Assembly: GCA_039028935.1 (NCBI GenBank)
Contig: JBCCHD010000002.1
Location: forward strand, 1 to 64,000
Direction: 5' to 3'
Source: Pseudomonadota bacterium
GTDB lineage: Bacteria > Pseudomonadota > Gammaproteobacteria > Steroidobacterales > SZUA-146
DNA: 64,000 bases
Each line of letters begins with the position of its first letter. Position 1 is the stretch's first letter. The position numbers were made by a program, and so were the translations under genes. The notes under the pieces were generated by a model. The model ran no database searches and was not told where the DNA came from. It worked only from the letters and a program-made list of their open reading frames with translations. This document shows positions 58,621-64,000 of the stretch, piece after piece.

Positions 58621-60078
58621 ATGACAGCAACAGATTCAGCGACCCCATCATCAGTGCGTTCCGGTAAGCCGAGCGTGCTGTTTGTGGATGACGAGAAACG
58701 CGTGCTCAACAGCATGCGCGCTATGTTTCGTCGCGACTACAATCTGTTTCTGACGACGCGCGGTGACGAAGCGTTAAAAATCATCGATGAGAACGATATT
58801 GATGTCGTTGTCGCCGATCAGCGTATGCCAATCATGACGGGCGTAGAAGTGTTGACAGCGGTGAAACAATCATCGCCTGACACGGTACGCATCTTGCTCA
58901 CCGGTTATGCTGACCTTGATGCGATTGAAGGAGCGATGAACGACGGTGAAGTGTTCCGCTTTTTGAGCAAGCCTTGTGCGGCCGAAGAACTGCGCGGCAC
59001 CATTAAGCTTGCGACCGAAATCGCAATCGAAACCACCGGCTCGTCAAGCTTGGATGAAGTAGACGACGACAGCTTTCTTGAAGCAATTGTAGCCAGTGGT
59101 GTTGACACATCGGTGGTTGAGCAGTTGTCGGACGCGGACGTGGATACCGAAATCGACACGACGCTTGAGCTCAGCGATGAGGCTGATTCCAGCGATGCAC
59201 CAAAACTAGCCGATCCGGTAATCTCACAGTCTGCATCGGTCGTATTAAGCGATGAGACCGAGCAGGCCGCCGCGTTGTCCGAGGAGGAGATTGAAGCGCA
59301 GGCTACCGCATCGGCCATTCTGGACGATGCCATGGCGCCGTCTATTGAAGCGCCTGATCATTCGTCTACGGCCGTGATACCCGAAGAGTATCAAGGCGAG
59401 TCAGAAGTCGAGATTGTCATGAGTGGTGACACGCATGAAGTGGTCGACAACAGTGAGGATCAGGGTGACTTCGGCGGAACGACGGCTGTTCTGGATGTAG
59501 CCGCCACGCTTGAAGCACCCCAGGAAGAAAAGAAGAAGGACCCCAATCCAGTCAAACTTGTTGGCACCGGCAAATACAAGGTGTCTATCATCGTTTTTAC
59601 TTCGGACGAACAGTTTGCCAAGAGCATTGGTCGTTCGCTGCAAGACTATTTCTACACCTTCCAGGCCAGCAATATTGCGCGCTTGATGCACGGCATTCAA
59701 AAAATTGCGCCCGCCGTGCTCATCACCGATGTGAGCGAAGACCCGGAAGTGATCGAGCAGCTCGCCGCTCAACTCAAGCAAAAAGTGCCTGAGATGGTCA
59801 CGATGGTGGCCAGCCAGCATCGCGACGCCGACCTCATGGTTCGACTCATTAATCACGGCCAAGTATTTCGTATGGTCGATAAGCCGATGAGCTCGACGGC
59901 CTGTAAGCGTCACGTGCGTGAAGCGATCAAGAAGCACATCCAGCTTCGCGACAATCCAGATTTGATTCAGCGCCATCAGGTGCTGAAGTCTGGCGGTGGC
60001 AAACTGCCGGCCTCAATTGGCCGACTCATCAACGGCCTCGGGCGCGTACGCGGACTTTGGTCCCGCAAAGTGCACTAA
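58621..60078 (+). CDS. Two-receiver response regulator with acidic linker
   Basis: This is a 485-residue regulator. The N-terminal REC domain is canonical (acid pair at 23-24, phosphoacceptor Asp66 in VVADQRMP, Thr94, Lys117). Residues ~135-305 are a long, very acidic and low-complexity linker. The C-terminal part (about 322-440) has REC-like order (VLITDVSED, MVASQ, MVDKP), but its first acidic pair is missing, so it is probably a non-canonical receiver. A basic tail ends the protein. There is no DNA-binding or enzymatic output domain, so it may act by binding a partner. Confidence 0.85.
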   Translation: MTATDSATPSSVRSGKPSVLFVDDEKRVLNSMRAMFRRDYNLFLTTRGDEALKIIDENDIDVVVADQRMPIMTGVEVLTAVKQSSPDTVRILLTGYADLDAIEGAMNDGEVFRFLSKPCAAEELRGTIKLATEIAIETTGSSSLDEVDDDSFLEAIVASGVDTSVVEQLSDADVDTEIDTTLELSDEADSSDAPKLADPVISQSASVVLSDETEQAAALSEEEIEAQATASAILDDAMAPSIEAPDHSSTAVIPEEYQGESEVEIVMSGDTHEVVDNSEDQGDFGGTTAVLDVAATLEAPQEEKKKDPNPVKLVGTGKYKVSIIVFTSDEQFAKSIGRSLQDYFYTFQASNIARLMHGIQKIAPAVLITDVSEDPEVIEQLAAQLKQKVPEMVTMVASQHRDADLMVRLINHGQVFRMVDKPMSSTACKRHVREAIKKHIQLRDNPDLIQRHQVLKSGGGKLPASIGRLINGLGRVRGLWSRKVH

Positions 60079-60096
60079 ATAGATAGGGAAAAAACA

Positions 60097-61560
60097 ATGC
60101 CAAACAGCAAAGATTCATCGGTTCAGGTAGCGGTCATTGTGGCAGGACTCCTCGCTGTGGTGGGGGGCGCTTGGTTGTTCCTCAACAGCGGTACCGACGA
60201 AGCCATCGAAACCACGCAGGTCGCTACTCGCGTTGCACCGCAGCCGGTGCAGCAACAAGAACCTGAGACCATACCGGTTGATACGGCGTTGCAAATGGCA
60301 GAAATGGCGTTTCAGTCCGGCCAGCTTGCCGGCGAAGAAGAGGGTTCGGCGCTGGATTTTTATCGTCAGGTACTCGACCAAGATCCCGCAAACACGCGTG
60401 CGAAGGCAGGTTTGCAGTTAATTGCCACTCAGCTTGTGGATGAAGCCAACGACCTGATGGCAAAAGGCAACTACGAGCAGGTGGTGCAGCGACTGAAATC
60501 ACTGAATAAAATCGAAGCGGGCTCCGATGCGGTGTTGGCACTTCAACAGTCACTGGTCGACAAGGCGGCGAGTATGTTCGAATCCATGGACGCGGCGATT
60601 GGCAGCGGTGAGTTAGAAACGGCTGAAGAATTGGCCCGCAGTCTGCGCGTCATTCCCGATGCCGATTCTGGACGCATCAATGCCGCGATGGTGACCATTG
60701 CACAAACCCGTAAGGAACGCGAAATTGCTGCGGCAGAAGCCAAAGAACGTGAGGCGGAGTTAGCGCGAAGCGCGGCTGAGGCCGCTGAATTGCCGACGAC
60801 CGAAGCCGTTGCCTTCAACAGCAGTAAGCGCATGACGGATGATCTGGATCAAAGTACAACCGGCCTGTCTATCGAGTCGATCGATCCTGCTATCGACGGC
60901 GCGACCACGTCATTTGAGCCCCAATTGATTGATCCGGCTGAACAGGTCCGCGCTCAGATAGAAGAACTGCTCGCGTCCGCCGCGAGCAAAGTGGAAGACA
61001 AGCGATTTGTCGCGCCGTCGGGTGATAACGCGGTGGAGTTGTTTAATCAGGTGCTTGCACTTGAGTCGACGAATGCGGATGCCAAGCGCGGACTGCGCAG
61101 TATTGTTCAGCAACTCACGTCACAGGCGTATGAATCGGCTGAAGAAGGGGACATCGAGGCGGCTCGTGAAGCACTCGATCAGGCAGAAGGAGTGGGCATT
61201 GCCGAAGCTCTGGTGACGCAGGCTCGCTCCGACGTGCGCACCGCATGGCTTGCAGCGGAATCGCAGAAAGTGATTTCGCTCAAAGGCTTCGAAGTCGAGA
61301 AAAGCGTGCCGCCCAAGTATCCGAAGCGCGCCATGACCCGCTCGATCGAGGGCTGGGTAAAAATTGAATTCACGGTAGCGGAAGACGGTAAGACACGCGA
61401 TCTAAAAGTGGTGGAGTCGTCGCAGCGACTCGCCAAGCAGTTTTCCTCCTCCGCGCTAAAAGCCGTGGAGCAGTGGCGTTTTAAGCCACGCGTGCTTGAT
61501 GGTGAAGTCATCGCTCAGCGTTCCGAGACGCTGGTGCAATTCAAACTGGCCGAAGAATAG
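60097..61560 (+). CDS. TonB C-terminal domain protein with TPR-like repeats
   Basis: This is a 487-residue envelope protein. It has one N-terminal helix (about 11-29) and a periplasmic part with helical repeats (about 60-225 and 280-390; DFYRQVLDQDPANTRAKAGL and LFNQVLALESTNADAKRGL are TPR-like). The C-terminal TonB domain runs from residue ~400 (PPKYPKRAMTRSIEGWVKIEFTV to VEQWRFKPRVLDG). There is no proline-rich spacer as in classical TonB. It is co-transcribed with the kinase and regulator (18-base gap) and ends at a terminator. Confidence 0.88.
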   Translation: MPNSKDSSVQVAVIVAGLLAVVGGAWLFLNSGTDEAIETTQVATRVAPQPVQQQEPETIPVDTALQMAEMAFQSGQLAGEEEGSALDFYRQVLDQDPANTRAKAGLQLIATQLVDEANDLMAKGNYEQVVQRLKSLNKIEAGSDAVLALQQSLVDKAASMFESMDAAIGSGELETAEELARSLRVIPDADSGRINAAMVTIAQTRKEREIAAAEAKEREAELARSAAEAAELPTTEAVAFNSSKRMTDDLDQSTTGLSIESIDPAIDGATTSFEPQLIDPAEQVRAQIEELLASAASKVEDKRFVAPSGDNAVELFNQVLALESTNADAKRGLRSIVQQLTSQAYESAEEGDIEAAREALDQAEGVGIAEALVTQARSDVRTAWLAAESQKVISLKGFEVEKSVPPKYPKRAMTRSIEGWVKIEFTVAEDGKTRDLKVVESSQRLAKQFSSSALKAVEQWRFKPRVLDGEVIAQRSETLVQFKLAEE

Positions 61561-61588
61561 TAGGCGATTTCAAGAACCGTATAAACTG

Positions 61589-61622
61589 ACGCGCAGCAAT
61601 ATGTAGATTGCTGCGCGTTTTT
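61589..61622 (+). terminator. Rho-independent terminator of the kinase-TonB operon
   Basis: A 12-bp stem ACGCGCAGCAAT/ATTGCTGCGCGT with a six-base loop is followed by a run of T, 28 bases after the TonB-like gene. Confidence 0.92.
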
Positions 61623-61709
61623 GTTTGTTTTGGCGATAAGCACGTCAGCGCACAAGAGCGTTTGCAAGTTTAGCCAGAATAAGGCATTTTTAACGGCCGC
61701 CAGCAATTC

Positions 61710-63839
61710 ATGCTGAAGACAATCGCCATGAGCAAAACCACCGCCGATCAAAACAAAGTTGTGCCGCTGTCGAACGCGCCACGGCGTGTTTCCGATTCGG
61801 CGAATTTTCTCAATCGCGAACTCAGTATTCTTCAGTTCAATCAACGCGTGCTGGCTCAGTCGCTCGACAACTCGATTCCGCTATTAGAGCGGGTGCGCTA
61901 TTTATCGATTTGCAGCAATAACCTCGATGAGTTTTTTGAGGTCCGTGTGGCTGGTTTGCGCCACGTGGTGGAGCGACGCGAAAGCGCGACCGGGCCGGAT
62001 GGCTGCAGTCCGTCGGAGCTTCTAAAGCAGGTGTACGATCAAGCCCGCCAACTCGTTCATGAACAATATCGCCTGTTGAATGACGTGCTGATGCCGGCGC
62101 TGAGTGATGAAAAGGTGTTCTTGCCAACGCGCGATCAATGGAGCGAATCCGAATTGGAGTGGGTGCGAACGTATTTTCGTAGGCAAGTTGCGCCTGTTAT
62201 TACGCCGATCAGTTTGGATCTAACTCACCCCTTTCCACGACTGGTCAACAAGAGTCTTCATTTTCTTCTACGCATCGACGGCATTGATGCGTTCGGTCGT
62301 GATCTGAACTACGCGGTGTTACACATGCCGCGATCCCTGTCGCGATTAGTGGAAATGCCCTCTGATGACGATTCGCCTTCGCATCGCGTGCTGTTGCTGT
62401 CGGACATTGTGCAGGAATGCGCCGAGGATCTGTTCCCCGGCATGCAAATCAAAGGCTGTTATCAGTTTCGCCTAACCCGCGATTCTGACCTCATGCTCGA
62501 TGAGTTCGAAGCGGAAGACCTTGCTATGGTACTGCAAAAGGAGCTGTCGTCACGTGACTTCGGTGCTTCGGTGCGATTAGAAGTGAGCGCTGGTTGTCCC
62601 AAGAAAGTGATCAATTTCTTGTTGCAAAAATGCGGCCTGACCGAATCAGAGCTGTTTGAAGTAGACGGCCCGGTCAATCTTAATCGCCTCGAGCAGTTAC
62701 TCGATATCGTCAATCGCGCAGACCTGGCTTACGAAGGATTTACGCCGGGTGTACCGAGTGATCTTGAGCGTGGCAACTCGCTGATCGCGCGGATCGCTGA
62801 GCGAGACTATTTGCTACATCATCCCTACGAAAGCTTCTGGCCCGTCGTTGAGTTAGTGCGTGAGGCCGCCGCCGATCCTCAAGTGCTTGCCATTCAGCAA
62901 ACGCTTTACCGAAGTGGCGCCGACTCGCCAATTGTCGAAGCGCTCATCGATGCGGCGCGCGCCGGCAAGGAAGTAACCGCCGTAATTGAATTGCGGGCGC
63001 GATTTGACGAGGCGGAAAACCTCATGCTCGCCCAACGCTTGCAAGATGCTGGAGTACTGGTTGTGTATGGCGTCGTCGGCTACAAAACTCATGCGAAAAT
63101 GATGCTTGTGGTCCGGCGTGAAAAGAAAAAACTCAAGCGCTATGTGCACCTCGGCACCGGTAACTACCATATGGCGAATGCAAGGGTGTACACGGACTAT
63201 AGCTTGCTCACCTCCAGTAAACCGATTGGTGAAGATGTGCAGCGCGTGTTTCAGCAGTTAACAGGAATGGGTACGGTCACCAAGCTCCACCAAATGTGGA
63301 CGGCGCCGTTTACCCTCAGGGATCGGTTACTGCGTGCCATACGTCGTGAGGCTAAGCACGCAAAAGAAGGCGGGGGAGGGCATATTGTCGCGAAAATGAA
63401 CTCGTTGACCGATCCATCGATTATTGAAGCGCTCTATGGCGCGTCTCAAGCTGGCGTAAAAATCGATCTACTTGTTCGAGGCGTCTGCTGTTTGCGGCCG
63501 GGCGTCAAAGGATTGTCAGAAAACATTACCGTGCGCTCCATCGTTGGCCGTTTCTTAGAACATTCGCGTGTTTATTATTTCGCTGATAGTGGCGAGGACC
63601 GCCTGTATTGTTCTTCTGCCGACCTTATGGAGCGCAATCTTGATCGACGAGTCGAAGCCTGCTTTCCAATTCTTCAGGATGACCTCAAAGCGCGGCTCAA
63701 GAGCGAACTGCTCGTCGACTACCTCAGCGACACCGGACTGAGCTGGACGCTGCTGCCGAGCGGCCAATACGAGCGTCACACCGCTCGCGGTGCGCCGCGC
63801 AAAGTACAGGAACGTTTGCTCAAGGCACTGGGCCGCTAG
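61710..63839 (+). CDS. ppk1: Polyphosphate kinase 1
   Basis: This 709-residue enzyme makes polyphosphate from ATP. The N-terminus has FLNRELSILQFNQRVLAQ and NNLDEFFEVRVAGL, and DLTHPFPRLVNKSLHF follows. The autophosphorylated His lies in GYKTHAKMMLVVRRE, with HLGTGNYHMANARVY after it and the second phospholipase-D-like region near LVRGVCCLRPGVKGL. The ATG at 61710 or 61728 is possible; neither has a strong ribosome site. Polyphosphate supports stress survival. Confidence 0.96.
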   Translation: MLKTIAMSKTTADQNKVVPLSNAPRRVSDSANFLNRELSILQFNQRVLAQSLDNSIPLLERVRYLSICSNNLDEFFEVRVAGLRHVVERRESATGPDGCSPSELLKQVYDQARQLVHEQYRLLNDVLMPALSDEKVFLPTRDQWSESELEWVRTYFRRQVAPVITPISLDLTHPFPRLVNKSLHFLLRIDGIDAFGRDLNYAVLHMPRSLSRLVEMPSDDDSPSHRVLLLSDIVQECAEDLFPGMQIKGCYQFRLTRDSDLMLDEFEAEDLAMVLQKELSSRDFGASVRLEVSAGCPKKVINFLLQKCGLTESELFEVDGPVNLNRLEQLLDIVNRADLAYEGFTPGVPSDLERGNSLIARIAERDYLLHHPYESFWPVVELVREAAADPQVLAIQQTLYRSGADSPIVEALIDAARAGKEVTAVIELRARFDEAENLMLAQRLQDAGVLVVYGVVGYKTHAKMMLVVRREKKKLKRYVHLGTGNYHMANARVYTDYSLLTSSKPIGEDVQRVFQQLTGMGTVTKLHQMWTAPFTLRDRLLRAIRREAKHAKEGGGGHIVAKMNSLTDPSIIEALYGASQAGVKIDLLVRGVCCLRPGVKGLSENITVRSIVGRFLEHSRVYYFADSGEDRLYCSSADLMERNLDRRVEACFPILQDDLKARLKSELLVDYLSDTGLSWTLLPSGQYERHTARGAPRKVQERLLKALGR

Positions 63840-63925
63840 CCGGAAAGATAAATCGGTTCGGTTTTCCGACGCGGGGCGGTTCCTTAATCACTGACTGACC
63901 GGCGACCCTCGCCAAGGAGTGCACA

Positions 63926-64000
63926 GTGGGCTACACACCCAACCATCATTGCATCGATTACATTGAAATTGCGGCGACCGACCTGGCCGCCGTCAAAACG
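63926..64000 (+). CDS. VOC (glyoxalase-like) family protein, 5' end only
   Basis: The window ends 25 codons into this gene. A GTG start has AAGGAG six bases upstream. The visible peptide VGYTPNHHCIDYIEIAATDL is the typical first strand of VOC-fold proteins, with a possible metal His or Glu. The C-terminal remainder lies beyond the window, so the activity cannot be judged. Confidence 0.65.
   Translation, partial: MGYTPNHHCIDYIEIAATDLAAVKT

Noticed and set aside
61963-61968. Isolated CACGTG hexamer suggesting another parS
   Set aside because: The outer half-sites GTTC/GAAC are missing; only the two sites in recF have the full palindrome.

Overview
The window is a chromosomal segment around the replication origin of a gammaproteobacterium, probably a marine or environmental one. 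The evidence is the gene order rpmH-rnpA-yidD-yidC facing away from dnaA-dnaN-recF-gyrB, parS-like palindromes inside recF, plsC, gmhB and glyS-glyQ further along as I recall them following gyrB in Pseudomonas, and a glnA-DUF4124-ntrB-ntrC block. TonB-dependent uptake, an SSS symporter, PEP-CTERM-type surface proteins and secreted thrombospondin-3/dockerin-like proteins suggest an aerobic heterotroph that feeds on polymers or organic particles. The genus cannot be fixed from this sequence alone.

Layout. 1-0.2 kb: AT-rich DNA with no assigned gene. 0.26-6.4 kb: a large secreted subtilase, inorganic pyrophosphatase, a small exported protein of unknown function, a MAPEG protein and a flavin-binding PNPOx-fold protein. 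6.6-9.1 kb: yidC, yidD, rnpA and rpmH on the minus strand. 9.3-15.5 kb: dnaA, putative oriC, dnaN, recF with two parS sites, and gyrB. 15.7-22.6 kb: an HMG-CoA synthase, then a surface-glycan cassette (acyltransferase 3, GT2 glycosyltransferase, SDR epimerase, RmlC-like epimerase, SAF-domain oxidoreductase). 22.6-29.2 kb: a GbsR/MarR-type regulator divergent from a cyoABCD quinol oxidase operon with a SCO copper chaperone and an MFS carrier, with repeated palindromic operators between them. 29.8-38.4 kb: a LacI-controlled uptake and catabolic cluster (SSS symporter, TonB receptor, LacI, Gfo/Idh/MocA oxidoreductase, aldo/keto reductase, TauD-like dioxygenase) with two near-identical operators. 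38.6-48 kb: secreted dockerin-like proteins interleaved with plsC, gmhB, creD, two PEP-CTERM/VPLPA-type surface proteins and a GDSL hydrolase. 48.4-51.4 kb: glyS-glyQ. 51.6-56.4 kb: a nitrogen-control block with sigma-70 and sigma-54 promoters and an NtrC site. 56.7-61.6 kb: an operon of a sensor kinase, a double-receiver response regulator and a TonB/TPR protein. 61.7-64 kb: polyphosphate kinase and the start of a VOC-family gene.

How it fits together. The origin-proximal core covers replication, segregation sites, membrane insertion, RNase P and glycyl-tRNA synthesis, and accessory cassettes have been inserted between the core genes. The most notable candidates are the LacI regulon, whose enzyme set (dehydrogenase, reductase and Fe(II)/2-oxoglutarate oxygenase) matches no pathway I can name; the kinase/double-REC/TonB operon; the glnA control region with a promoter-terminator pair that could make a small RNA; the sigma-54-like promoter in front of a PEP-CTERM gene; and the subtilase with a LamG-like insert and twelve YLWSDG repeats.
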